Counted from the stretch's first letter, positions 1 to 6,755 are shown. The stretch is DNA of 6,755 nucleotides from a bacterium (GCA_027294925.1 JAPULM010000389.1:1-6755), one strand, 5' to 3'. Notes: generated from the sequence alone by a model not told the origin. Program-made: numbers and translations.

Positions 1-521
1 TCGTCCGCCAAGCTCTTGGCGAAAGCGACCACGCCCATGCGGGTGGCGCCGGACAGCGCCAGGTTGGGGATGGGCTGATATACCGTGCTGGCCAGAATAT
101 TGAGGATACGCCCACCGCCCTGCCGTTGCAAATGGGGCAGGGCCTCTCTCGACATACGCGCAAAGAAAAATAATGAACGCTGCACGGCGGTTTCCCACTG
201 CGCTTCAGTGGCCGTAGCGGAACGTGCCAGGGGCGGCCCGCCGGAATTATTGACCAGAATATCGAGCTGCCCGAAGTGGTCGACGGTCGTCGCAATCAAA
301 TTCTGAATCGTCTCGTAATGATCCAGGTCGCCGGCAAAGGTCAGGACATCTGCCCCGGTCGCACTGCGAATGTCTTGCGCAGCGCCTTCCAAATCAGCCT
401 GGGTGCGGCTGCAGATGGTGATGCGGGCGCCTTCCTCGGCCAGCACTTCGGCACAAGCCCTACCTAAACCTTTGCTGGCGCCGCCAATAATGGCGACTTT
501 ACCTTGTAGCTCCAGATCCAT
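1..521 (-). CDS. SDR family oxidoreductase (N-terminal part, runs off the left edge)
   Basis: The 173 visible residues have the Rossmann fold of a short-chain dehydrogenase/reductase, expected to be a cytosolic NAD(P)-dependent oxidoreductase of unknown substrate. Seen: the nucleotide-binding motif GGASKGLG at residues 13-20, the acidic-strand motif GDL at 64-66, and NNSGGPP at 91-97 in place of the usual NNAG. The active-site region reads ASTVYQPIPNLALSGATR (144-161). Aligned to the usual Ser...Tyr-x3-Lys, Ser145 is present, but Ser157 and Arg161 stand where Tyr and Lys are expected. The PIPNLALS stretch is characteristic of a divergent SDR subgroup sometimes labelled BKR3-like 3-oxoacyl-ACP reductase, known for an imperfect catalytic tetrad. 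SDRs are usually about 250-265 residues, so roughly the last third lies outside. The gene is transcribed away from the aconitase. The ATG at 521 is the first standard start, but its Shine-Dalgarno sequence is far away (see separate entry). Family assignment is firm; the substrate is unknown. Confidence 0.92.
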   Translation of the reverse strand, partial: MDLELQGKVAIIGGASKGLGRACAEVLAEEGARITICSRTQADLEGAAQDIRSATGADVLTFAGDLDHYETIQNLIATTVDHFGQLDILVNNSGGPPLARSATATEAQWETAVQRSLFFFARMSREALPHLQRQGGGRILNILASTVYQPIPNLALSGATRMGVVAFAKSLAD

Positions 522-535
522 AGTAATGTACTTCG

Positions 536-541
536 CCTCCT
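536..541 (-). promoter_or_regulatory. Shine-Dalgarno AGGAGG of the SDR gene, unusually far from ATG
   Basis: A perfect AGGAGG on the minus strand lies 14 bases upstream of the ATG at 521, longer than the usual 5-10. No GTG or TTG lies between them in frame. An in-frame ATT at 527-525 would have an ideal 8-base spacing, but ATT is a rare start, so ATG remains the preferred call. Confidence 0.55.
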
Positions 542-624
542 TTAGTGATGTTACAAGATGCTAAAATTCGTCCCAGGTGCAAAAAATTGGCATTAGAGCG
601 CGAATTTTGACAATAGGTTGTGCG

Positions 625-660
625 ATGTCGTGTAGAGATATTATCTCATAAATACGACAT
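625..660. promoter_or_regulatory. nested inverted repeat in the SDR/aconitase divergent region
   Basis: An inner perfect palindrome, GAGATA-T-TATCTC (635-647), is flanked by a second pair of arms, ATGTCGT (625-631) and ACGACAT (654-660). The gaps between inner and outer arms are 3 and 6 bases. It sits about 100 bases from the SDR start and 150 bases from the aconitase start, so an operator controlling one or both divergent genes is plausible. A TTGACA at 607-612 could be a -35 element, but no convincing -10 follows at the right distance, so no promoter is called. The repeat is seen; its function is inferred. Confidence 0.4.
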
Positions 661-684
661 TGAAGCTGGTTTTGGAGAGCTGAC

Positions 685-750
685 TGCCCCTGGGTGGGCA
701 AAGCTATGGGTGGACGTGATGGCAAACATCCTTTAAAATGCCTATCCACC
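685..750 (+). other. two small inverted repeats upstream of the aconitase gene
   Basis: TGCCC (685-689) pairs with GGGCA (696-700) across 6 bases. GGTGGA (709-714) plus GGCA (721-724) can pair with TGCC (739-742) plus TCCACC (745-750), giving an interrupted 10-bp stem around a 14-base A/T-rich loop. If transcription starts upstream these would fold in the aconitase leader. Arms this short can arise by chance. The sequence matches no riboswitch I recognise. Confidence 0.25.
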
Positions 751-761
751 ACATTCAACAA

Positions 762-786
762 GAAACGGTTTTGTTTCACTTGAAAC
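762..786. promoter_or_regulatory. alternating GAAAC/GTTTC/GAAAC repeats before the aconitase ribosome binding site
   Basis: GAAAC at 762-766, GTTTC at 773-777 and GAAAC at 782-786 form two overlapping inverted repeats that share the middle element. The right-hand pair extends to GTTTCA-CT-TGAAAC (773-786). The two GAAAC copies start 20 bp apart, about two helical turns. The cluster ends 7 bases before the aconitase Shine-Dalgarno, a suitable place for an operator or a translation-affecting hairpin. No known regulator site is recognised. Confidence 0.3.
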
Positions 787-793
787 ATCTGAC

Positions 794-800
794 AGGAGGA
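794..800 (+). promoter_or_regulatory. ribosome binding site of the aconitase gene
   Basis: AGGAGGA lies 10 bases before the ATG at 811, supporting that start over the next in-frame ATG at codon 10. Confidence 0.75.
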
Positions 801-810
801 GAACAGGGGA

Positions 811-3084
811 ATGGTGAGTATAGAATCTACGCCTGAGATGGCGGCCAACGTATACGAGACGATGGAGCGCAATCTCGAGATTGTCCGCCGGCGCCTGAAC
901 AGGCCCTTGACGCTGGCCGACAAAGTGTTGCTCGGACATCTTGACGATCCTGAGAACCAGGTCATGGAACCCGGACGGAGCTACCTGTTTCTACGTCCCG
1001 ACAGGGTGATTCTGCAAGACGTCCTGGGTCAGACGGCCATGCAACAGTTCATGCAGACCAAGCGGGCTGCAGTCGCCGTGCCAACCACGGTGCACTGCGA
1101 TCACCTGATCCAAGCCCGTGTGGAAGGCGCTGCTGATCTGCGTGAATCCCTGGCGGAAAACAGCGAGGTCTATGACTTTCTGCGTTCGGCAGCCGCCAAA
1201 TTCGGGGTAGGATTTTGGGGCCCGGGGGCTGGTATTATCCACCAGGTGGCGCTGGAAAACTATGCCTTCCCCGGCGAGTTGATGATTGGCACCGACTCCC
1301 ATACCCCCAACGCTGGCGGACTCGGGGCCTGCTCGGTTGGCGTAGGCGGCGCTGATGCGGTTGAGGTGATGGCCGGATTGCCGTGGGAAGTCTTGTATCC
1401 CAGGCACATTGCCGTCTATCTGACCGGCGAGATGAGCGGCTGGACGGCACCCAAGGACATTATTTTGTACGTCGCTGGGGCGCTGACGGTTTCCGGCGGC
1501 ACCAACGCCATTGTCGAATATATCGGACCCGGCGCGCGCACCATTAGCGCCACCGGCAAAGCAACCATCACCAATATGGGCGCCGAGTTGGGCGCTACAA
1601 CCTCGATGTTTCCTTACGATGACCATATGGCGACGTATCTGCGGGCTACCGGCCAGGGCGACCTGGCGCCACTAGCTGAAGCACATCGCCACCTGCTGGC
1701 GCCGGATGAGGAGGTTGAAGCAAATCCTGAGCAACATTATGACACGGTGGTGCGTCTTGATCTCTCAAGCCTGGAACCGCACCTTGTCGGCCCGCACTCC
1801 CCGGACCGGGCGCGGCCAATATCCAAGCTAGCGGCGGAGGTTGCCGACTCCGGCAATGGGTTTGTAGACGCCATTTCTGCAGCCCTGATCGGCAGCTGCA
1901 CGAACTCGTCGTATGAAGATATGAGCCGCGCGGCAGATGTGGCCGCCCAGGCCACCGCCCACGGTCTCAATGCAGCGGTGCCTTTTATGGTGACACCCGG
2001 CTCCGAGCAAGTGCGGGCCACCATCGAGCGAGACGGCCAGCTGCAAGGCTTGAGAGAGATCAACGCCACCGTCCTGGCCAATGCTTGCGGACCTTGTATC
2101 GGCCAATGGCGCCGAGCGGCGGATGAGACGGTTGAACCCAACACCATCGTGACGTCGTACAATCGCAACTTCCCACGCCGTAACGATGGACAACCGACCA
2201 CGATGAATTTCATCGGCAGCCCTGAAATTGTTACTGCCCTGGCCATTGCCGGTTCGTTGTCATTTAATCCATTAACCGACACCCTGGTCGGTGCGGATGG
2301 CAAGACTTTTAAGTTCGAGCCGCCAAAACTCGCTCCTGAAGTGCCTCCGGCGGATTTTGATCGCGGTGCCTCATCATACATCGCACCGCCCGCCGACGGC
2401 AGCGGCATAGAACTTGCCGTCAGTCCCACCAGCGAACGGCTGCAACTCATGCAACCCTGGCCTGCCTGGGACGGACAGGACTTCCTCGACATGCCGGTGC
2501 TGGTGAAAACCAAGGGCAAGACGACAACAGACCATATTTCGCCTGCTGGCCCCTGGTTGCGCTACCGCGGTCATCTAGACAAGTTTAGTGACAATATGTT
2601 TATGGGCGCCACCAATGCCTATACGGGTGAGGCCGGAACCGCCAAGAACATCCTGAGTGGCGAGACGGGCCAGTCGATTTCCGACAACGCCAGGTATTAT
2701 AAGGCGCAGGGCGTCAAGTGGGTGGTGGTCGGTGACGACAACTATGGCGAGGGCAGTAGCCGTGAGCACGCGGCACTCTCCCCCCGGCTGCTCGGTGGCG
2801 CGGCGGTCATCGCGCGTAGCTTTGCGCGTATTCACGAATCCAACCTGAAGAAGCAGGGCCTTCTGGCTCTCACCTTTCAGGACCCTGCCGACTACGACAA
2901 AATTCGTCAGAACGATCGCATCAATCTTGTCGGACTAGCCGATCTGGCACCGGACAAACCGGTGACGTGTCTGATCAAGCACGCGGATGGCAGTGAGGAA
3001 TCCTTACAACTGAACCATTCCTTCGGCGCTTCACAGCTCGCCTGGTTCCGCTTAGGGTCGGCGCTGAATCTATTCCACCAATAG
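811..3084 (+). CDS. acn: aconitate hydratase, mitochondrial type (complete, 757 residues)
   Basis: Aconitase interconverts citrate and isocitrate through cis-aconitate in the TCA cycle, in the cytoplasm, using a [4Fe-4S] cluster. The large catalytic region spans about residues 35-485 and the swivelling C-terminal domain about 560-690. Cluster ligands are Cys363 (GSCTNS), Cys426 and Cys429 (ACGPC). Their 63- and 3-residue spacings equal those of pig mitochondrial aconitase (358/421/424, from memory). Other expected active-site residues are present: Gln69, Asp97-His98 (HCDH), Asp162-Ser163-His164 (GTDSHTPN), Asn255, Glu259, Arg452 and Arg457 ([11 protein letters not shown]), Ser649 and Arg651 ([10 protein letters not shown]). 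The length and the FNPLTD motif at 485-490 fit the mitochondrial type rather than the ~890-residue AcnA or ~860-residue AcnB. The enzyme appears fully functional. It stands alone, with a divergent gene upstream, a convergent gene downstream and a hairpin at its 3' end. Regulation is not visible beyond the upstream inverted repeats. Confidence 0.97.
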   Translation: MVSIESTPEMAANVYETMERNLEIVRRRLNRPLTLADKVLLGHLDDPENQVMEPGRSYLFLRPDRVILQDVLGQTAMQQFMQTKRAAVAVPTTVHCDHLIQARVEGAADLRESLAENSEVYDFLRSAAAKFGVGFWGPGAGIIHQVALENYAFPGELMIGTDSHTPNAGGLGACSVGVGGADAVEVMAGLPWEVLYPRHIAVYLTGEMSGWTAPKDIILYVAGALTVSGGTNAIVEYIGPGARTISATGKATITNMGAELGATTSMFPYDDHMATYLRATGQGDLAPLAEAHRHLLAPDEEVEANPEQHYDTVVRLDLSSLEPHLVGPHSPDRARPISKLAAEVADSGNGFVDAISAALIGSCTNSSYEDMSRAADVAAQATAHGLNAAVPFMVTPGSEQVRATIERDGQLQGLREINATVLANACGPCIGQWRRAADETVEPNTIVTSYNRNFPRRNDGQPTTMNFIGSPEIVTALAIAGSLSFNPLTDTLVGADGKTFKFEPPKLAPEVPPADFDRGASSYIAPPADGSGIELAVSPTSERLQLMQPWPAWDGQDFLDMPVLVKTKGKTTTDHISPAGPWLRYRGHLDKFSDNMFMGATNAYTGEAGTAKNILSGETGQSISDNARYYKAQGVKWVVVGDDNYGEGSSREHAALSPRLLGGAAVIARSFARIHESNLKKQGLLALTFQDPADYDKIRQNDRINLVGLADLAPDKPVTCLIKHADGSEESLQLNHSFGASQLAWFRLGSALNLFHQ

Positions 3085-3127
3085 AGGCGCGCAACACCAC
3101 GAAGCAGAAGCCTGTTAAACCTAATGC

Positions 3128-3158
3128 CCAATACCCTGCCAGTTTGGCAGGGTATTGG
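3128..3158. terminator. hairpin between convergent genes, probable bidirectional terminator
   Basis: A perfect 13-bp stem, CCAATACCCTGCC (3128-3140) with its complement at 3146-3158, closes a 5-base AGTTT loop. It lies 43 bases after the aconitase stop and 10 bases past the hydrolase stop on the other strand, the right place to end both transcripts. No strong T tract follows on either strand, so it may act as a 3' stabilising or imperfect terminator. Confidence 0.65.
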
Positions 3159-3168
3159 CGGCGCCGTG

Positions 3169-4914
3169 CTAGTCGCCAGGAATGATCGGTAAGGTGACAT
3201 GTGATGGGTGCGTGCCATCATGGTAGATGGTCTGGATGGCCGGCACCAGGTTGGTTTCCGTACCCAGTTCGCCACCGGTGTTCGGGTTGCGATCGAAACG
3301 TGGAAAATTACTACTCGAGATTTCCAGACGAATGCAATGCCCAGCTTTAAACACATTGCTGGTGGCCCACAGATCGATGGTGTAGGCGTAGACCTCGCCG
3401 GGCTCAATGGGCTGTGGTTGGTTGGTCGATTCCCGGTAGCGTGCCCGGATGATGCCGTCGGTAAGATTCTGAGCAAACCCGCTCGCGTGCACATCAACCA
3501 GTTTGGCGGTGAAATCGGTATCCACGGCTGATGACATGGCATATAAAGTGACCAGAATCGGACCGGTCACCTCGACATCTTCTCGCAGGGGCGGGGTGGT
3601 GTAAACCAGCACGTCCTCGCGGTGTTCCACCACTGTCTGATCATAGGGACCCTGCGGCAAAGCGCCTGGCCAGCAGCACAGCGGGCCGCCGCGGGTTGGC
3701 ACCGGATGGCGCGGATCGTACAGAAAACGGTCCGGCTGTTCCATGCCTGGAGATTCCGGACTGAGAACGCCATCGCCATTCAGGCTGTTGGCGCCTCCGC
3801 CGCTGTGCAGGTAATAGTGCCTGTATTGGGTGCGGGCCAACGGCCATTCTGCTTCCTCACGCCAGACGTTTTCACCCATGACGAAAATGCGTACCGGGGC
3901 ATCGTCGCGCACCCCGTTATCCAGCCCTTTGAGCCAGTGGTCGTACCAACGCAGGTGAATGCCTTCCATATCAATGGCGAATGATTCAGCCATAATGCCA
4001 AACGATAGATCACCGCTCACACTACCCAGCGGCAGGCCATGTTTCCAGGGGCCAATCAGCAACTGCTGAAACTGGCGCGCTTCCGGTGAGCCGCCGTGCC
4101 GGCGCATGCCGAGATAATTGCGAATGGTGCCGCCGAGAAAAATATCGTACCAACCACCGACGTTTAAGGCCGGCGCCGTCACCTTGCCGTATTGCGCCTC
4201 GATTTTCCACTGCTGCCAGTAGTCATCATCATTGGGATGCTGCAACCAGTCGTAGTAATAGGGCGCCAGGTTATAATCTTTCAATAGGGGCAGATCTTGC
4301 AACGGCAGGGTGTCAAACGCCTGGCACATATCATCCACCAGGCGAAAATAGTCCTGCCGCAAACCATCCGGAAACACCTCGCCGGCCTTTTGCCGCTTCA
4401 CCAGTGTCGCCAGGGCCAGGTTGCTGAGCGTCCAACTGGCATTGAAGCCTAGTTCAAACGCCCCGCCTTGGTAGGCCCAACCCTCATGGTAATCCGACGC
4501 TGTCACCACCGGCACCATGGCGCCAAGTGCCGGGGGTGTCTTGATGGCAGACAACCACTGCGTGGCCCCCACATAGGAGAGGCCGAACATCCCCACTTTG
4601 CCCGTCGACCAGGGCTGCCCAGCAGCCCAATCAATCGTGTCGTAACCGTCATCGGGTTCGTGCCGAAAGGTATAGAATTCGCCATCGGAGGCAAATCGGC
4701 CACGCACGTCCTGCACCATAACGGCATAGCCGGCACTGGCGGCCCGCAACGGGTTGAGCAGCAAAGACGAAATGCGCGGCGCCCCCTTGTCGTAAGGCGT
4801 TCGTTGTACAAGCACCGGCAATGCTTCGGCGCTATCCGGTCGGTAGATATCGGCTCGCAAGACCGTTCCATCCCGCATTTCCACCGCCACATCGCGATCA
4901 ATGATCAGCCGCAT
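3169..4914 (-). CDS. CocE/NonD family serine hydrolase (X-Pro dipeptidyl-peptidase S15 type), complete, 581 residues
   Basis: Members hydrolyse esters or amide bonds, for example cocaine esterase and X-Pro dipeptidyl peptidases; the natural substrate cannot be read from sequence. The N-terminal region (about 8-295) is an alpha/beta hydrolase with the early motif RDGTVLRADIYRP (14-26) and oxyanion-region RTPYDK (38-43). The nucleophile is Ser113 in GLSYVG (111-116), the acid Asp257 in GGWYD (253-257), and the catalytic His292 in IGPWKHG (287-293), close to the Ser117/Asp259/His287 layout of CocE. The C-terminal region (about 335-575) has the jelly-roll character of the PepX C-terminal domain, including GPILVTLYAMSSAVDTDF (451-468). 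There is no signal peptide, so a cytoplasmic location is expected. The length is normal for the family. The start is supported by a Shine-Dalgarno sequence 7 bases upstream. The gene is convergent with the aconitase and has about 70 bases of apparently non-coding sequence upstream. Confidence 0.94.
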   Translation of the reverse strand: MRLIIDRDVAVEMRDGTVLRADIYRPDSAEALPVLVQRTPYDKGAPRISSLLLNPLRAASAGYAVMVQDVRGRFASDGEFYTFRHEPDDGYDTIDWAAGQPWSTGKVGMFGLSYVGATQWLSAIKTPPALGAMVPVVTASDYHEGWAYQGGAFELGFNASWTLSNLALATLVKRQKAGEVFPDGLRQDYFRLVDDMCQAFDTLPLQDLPLLKDYNLAPYYYDWLQHPNDDDYWQQWKIEAQYGKVTAPALNVGGWYDIFLGGTIRNYLGMRRHGGSPEARQFQQLLIGPWKHGLPLGSVSGDLSFGIMAESFAIDMEGIHLRWYDHWLKGLDNGVRDDAPVRIFVMGENVWREEAEWPLARTQYRHYYLHSGGGANSLNGDGVLSPESPGMEQPDRFLYDPRHPVPTRGGPLCCWPGALPQGPYDQTVVEHREDVLVYTTPPLREDVEVTGPILVTLYAMSSAVDTDFTAKLVDVHASGFAQNLTDGIIRARYRESTNQPQPIEPGEVYAYTIDLWATSNVFKAGHCIRLEISSSNFPRFDRNPNTGGELGTETNLVPAIQTIYHDGTHPSHVTLPIIPGD

Positions 4915-4921
4915 TTCGTGT

Positions 4922-4927
4922 CTCCTA
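4922..4927 (-). promoter_or_regulatory. ribosome binding site of the CocE-type hydrolase
   Basis: TAGGAG on the minus strand ends 7 bases before the ATG at 4914, good spacing that fixes the start. The remaining bases up to 4983 hold no clear promoter. Confidence 0.65.
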
Positions 4928-4983
4928 CGCGTATATCTCTCCGTACAGAACGATTCAGTTTTCCAAAAATCCGCCTTCCCAGG

Positions 4984-5210
4984 TCAGGAAGAGAGAGAAA
5001 TTTGTGTCCGGGTACCTCGTGTTTTTACGTCTAAATCCGCCACCCACGTCAGATGCCCGGCATAATGGGTCCTTTGCAACGCATTGAACAGTCGTCGGTC
5101 AGCCGTAACAAGCCGACAGTCGGTTAGCAATGCCAATGCCAGGTAGCAACTGTCATATACGGAGCGGCCCGTGTCAAGGGCGATCTCGAGCACCGACTCG
5201 ATGAGCAGAG
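4984..5210 (-). pseudogene. PIN-domain (VapC-like) toxin, C-terminal remnant
   Basis: The reading frame ends at a TGA at 4984-4986 and encodes the second half of a PIN domain, the metal-dependent ribonuclease fold of VapC toxins. Seen: the helix ESVLEIALDTGRSVYDSCYLALA, with the third conserved acid in VYDSCYLALA, then LVTADRRLFNAL with the fourth acid in TAD, then a last strand HLTWVADL. The N-terminal half, which should carry the first Asp (vvDAS type) and the conserved Glu, is absent. Upstream the same frame runs to an ATG at 5265, but that stretch is the out-of-frame 3' end of the CHAT gene and has no PIN character. A complete VapC is about 130-140 residues; roughly 70-75 remain. No antitoxin gene is seen. 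About 18 residues after the domain look non-homologous. This is a truncated, presumably inactive gene. The upstream boundary is approximate. Confidence 0.72.
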
Positions 5211-5492
5211 CTATGGCAAGGGCAACTGAAAGGCAGGATTGCCATAGTGAATAAAACGTGTCCACAGCAGAGCGTCCGCCTTCATCGCCTGATCAGCTTG
5301 CGCTCTAGCTGCCGCCAGGGCGTCGCCAAGAGACGTGCCCTGTAACAAATGGGGGTGATACATATCAGCGGCAAAGGTTGCACTCCCGGCATCATGCCGT
5401 ATGCAGCAAGGGGTCAAATAATGTTGCACCCCGGCAAGCATAAAATCCCTGCCAACATGCAAGCCAGGCGGGCGACAATCAACCCCGGACAC
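5211..5492 (-). pseudogene. C-terminal part of the CHAT domain, cut off by an in-frame TAG
   Basis: These 93 codons lie in exactly the same frame as the upstream receiver-CHAT gene, separated from it only by the TAG at 5493-5495. They encode the expected end of a CHAT domain: GRDFMLAGVQHYL (the 'gla..fl.aGv..yi' segment), SATFAADMYHPHLLQGTSLG and DALAAARAQADQA (the 'FY..L..G.s...A...AR' segment), and a final WTRFIHYGNPAFQL, matching the usual W..f..yGdP.f.L ending. The frame then stops normally with TAG at 5211. A GTG directly follows the stop and an ATG occurs at 5441, but neither has a convincing ribosome binding site, so separate expression is doubtful. It is best read as the 3' end of one gene broken by a nonsense change. 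Confidence 0.8.
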
Positions 5493-6755
5493 CTACCCAG
5501 CATGAGCCAGGACCAGAAGTGGCGGCTGCGTCAAACGGCTAAATTCCGACACGGTGAGCACGGTGTCGGATAGACACCAAGCACTGCGTTCGGGCTGCTC
5601 GGGGTCGACAGACGTCAGACCGATAAAATGAACCAGATCACTGTCGTTCAGCGCCTGCAGCAGCTCAAGCTTGCGTAGCTGCTTGCCTCGCAAGACCTGT
5701 ACAGCAAGGCGCGGGTAGCAGCGCAGCAGAGTGGCAAGCTGCTCCGCTTCCGCAACCGCCCCGGCGACACGCTCAGTAGGGTCTACAATGAGGAGAAACT
5801 TCAGCGTCTTGGCATGCTTCGGTCTTGTTGCATGGCGCGACAGCTGGCCGGTCGTCACCTGACGCCCCACGCGGAATTTGTCAAACAAATAGGTCTTACC
5901 ACTGCGAGCCCACTCCCAAGGCACCTGTAGCAAACGATCGTCCAGCCGTAATACCAGCTCCGTCGGCGCCGTTTCATCAAGCCGCTGTTGTATAGATGGG
6001 GGAAGTAAATAGCCTGCGATCAGATCGCCCAGACGTCGCAGCGCATCGTCGTTCCCAGCCGGAGCGTCCAGGGTCATCAGACGCGTATATTCATCGCTAA
6101 TTTCGTCTAGCAGCTCCCCATCAAGCTGAATGTGGGCACGCGGAACCACGGTATCGCCCCCGGCCAGGTCTATTACCAGGTTATCTGCCTGGCGCTGAAT
6201 GGTCAGATATAGCGGCCGTGAAGATGACCCTACCTTACGGTCAATAGCCTGTTTCATGCGCAGCGAAGTACGTACGCGCGCCAGCAATTCATCACGATGC
6301 ACGGGTTTGGTGAGGAAATCGTCAGCCCCCGCTTCGATACCCCGCACGCGGTCCTCAAGCCGATCCAGCACCGTCATCATGAGCACGGGAATCAAGCAGG
6401 TCTCGGGGTTATCTTTGAGTTGGCGGCAAACTTCAAAGCCGTCCATCACCGGCATCATAACGTCAAGCAAAACGAGATCAGGTTGCAGGTCTTTGACCTG
6501 TTGCAGAGCGGCCTCGCCATCGGCGGCGGTAACTAGCCGGTAGCCCCTCGGCGTCAGCAACGCATCCAGCAGCTTGATGTTTTTTATCTCGTCATCCACC
6601 GCAAGAATGGTGGCCAACGGTCCGCTGCTTATCTGTCTATCGGTGCGGGTTGGTACTGAAGCTGTATCGAGCACCGCTGGTGGCATGGCCAAATTTTCTG
6701 TTGGGACAGGATGCGCGCTACACGTCGTCAGGGGCGCGACAAACCGGTACCCCTG
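5493..6755 (-). CDS. response-regulator receiver/CHAT-domain protein, interrupted; 5' end beyond the window
   Basis: 420 residues are visible, numbered from the right edge; the frame is open to that edge. Residues 2-9 read GYRFVAPL, the usual end of a Trans_reg_C winged-helix DNA-binding domain, so the protein probably starts outside the window. TTG (6692) and ATG (6686) are possible starts only if that is wrong, and neither has a clear Shine-Dalgarno. After a linker, residues 49-166 form a receiver domain with all key residues: Asp54-Asp55 (VDDE), phospho-acceptor Asp98 (LLDVMMP), Thr128 and Lys150 (TKP). From about residue 186 the sequence is CHAT, a caspase-like protease fold: LQVPWEWA near 276-283, [10 protein letters not shown] near 318-327, DLVHFIG (373-379) and PLLVLAHAG (412-420). 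The catalytic His is replaced by Leu380 (GLT for GHG) and the catalytic Cys by Gly420 (HAG for NAC). A TAG then ends the frame before the rest of CHAT. The likely role is phosphorylation-controlled signalling or transcription; the effector appears inactive. Confidence 0.85.
   Translation of the reverse strand, partial: QGYRFVAPLTTCSAHPVPTENLAMPPAVLDTASVPTRTDRQISSGPLATILAVDDEIKNIKLLDALLTPRGYRLVTAADGEAALQQVKDLQPDLVLLDVMMPVMDGFEVCRQLKDNPETCLIPVLMMTVLDRLEDRVRGIEAGADDFLTKPVHRDELLARVRTSLRMKQAIDRKVGSSSRPLYLTIQRQADNLVIDLAGGDTVVPRAHIQLDGELLDEISDEYTRLMTLDAPAGNDDALRRLGDLIAGYLLPPSIQQRLDETAPTELVLRLDDRLLQVPWEWARSGKTYLFDKFRVGRQVTTGQLSRHATRPKHAKTLKFLLIVDPTERVAGAVAEAEQLATLLRCYPRLAVQVLRGKQLRKLELLQALNDSDLVHFIGLTSVDPEQPERSAWCLSDTVLTVSEFSRLTQPPLLVLAHAG

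Noticed and set aside
607..644. Sigma-70 promoter with TTGACA at 607-612
   Set aside because: The hexamer is perfect, but at 16-18 bases downstream there is no good -10. The best TATTAT is 26 bases away.
561..965. 134-codon open frame on the minus strand across the intergenic region
   Set aside because: It overlaps the conserved N-terminus of aconitase and has composition unlike a real protein. It would also obscure a region rich in inverted repeats.
1737..2519. 260-codon open frame on the minus strand
   Set aside because: It lies wholly inside the aconitase gene, has no family motifs, and is a shadow of high-GC coding sequence. The same holds for the minus-strand frame at 991-1626.
3085..3168. 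tRNA or small RNA between the convergent genes
   Set aside because: Only the 31-base hairpin is present; no cloverleaf or T-loop sequence is seen.
4468..5034. 188-codon open frame on the plus strand
   Set aside because: It is antisense to the start of the CocE-type hydrolase, whose motifs and triad are unmistakable; its own translation shows no domain.
5205..5270. Programmed frameshift fusing the CHAT C-terminus to the PIN remnant
   Set aside because: The frames overlap by about 55 bases, but no slippery heptamer or downstream stimulatory structure is seen, and the PIN domain lacks its N-terminal half, so the fusion would be non-functional.
5493..6755. A complete new defence system centred on the CHAT protein
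   Set aside because: The CHAT active site is substituted and the gene interrupted, and no partner gene such as a gasdermin-like, TPR or sensor protein is visible in the window.

Overview
The window is a bacterial chromosomal segment of moderately high GC with four annotatable genes and two gene remnants. No phage, insertion sequence, CRISPR array or RNA gene was found. The host cannot be named from this sequence. A mitochondrial-type aconitase beside a receiver-CHAT signalling protein, a CocE-type hydrolase and a VapC-like PIN remnant would suit an environmental lineage such as Chloroflexota, but this is a low-confidence inference.

Layout, left to right. (1) Minus strand, 1-521: N-terminal 173 residues of a short-chain dehydrogenase/reductase running off the left edge. 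It has a normal nucleotide-binding motif, but Ser and Arg replace the usual Tyr and Lys of the active site. (2) 522-810: divergent intergenic region with several inverted repeats and, at its right end, the ribosome binding site of the aconitase. (3) Plus strand, 811-3084: complete aconitate hydratase with all iron-sulfur ligands and the recognisable active-site residues. (4) 3128-3158: a 13-bp-stem hairpin between convergent genes. (5) Minus strand, 3169-4914: complete CocE/NonD serine hydrolase (S15 type) with an intact Ser-Asp-His triad. (6) Minus strand, 4984-5210: C-terminal half of a PIN-domain (VapC-like) toxin with no N-terminal half. (7) Minus strand, 5211-6755: a signalling protein entering from the right edge. 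Its visible part starts with a motif typical of the end of a winged-helix DNA-binding domain, then an intact response-regulator receiver, then a CHAT (caspase-like) domain. Both expected CHAT catalytic residues are replaced, and an amber stop splits the CHAT domain, with homology continuing in the same frame to the normal C-terminus.

The left and middle genes look like independent single-gene units: the SDR and aconitase are divergent, and the aconitase and hydrolase are convergent. The right third is the most unusual part: an apparent winged-helix/receiver/CHAT regulator with a dead, interrupted effector domain, joined to a truncated PIN toxin gene. It reads as a decaying signalling or defence-like locus rather than a working system. 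No complete new system is demonstrated in the window.
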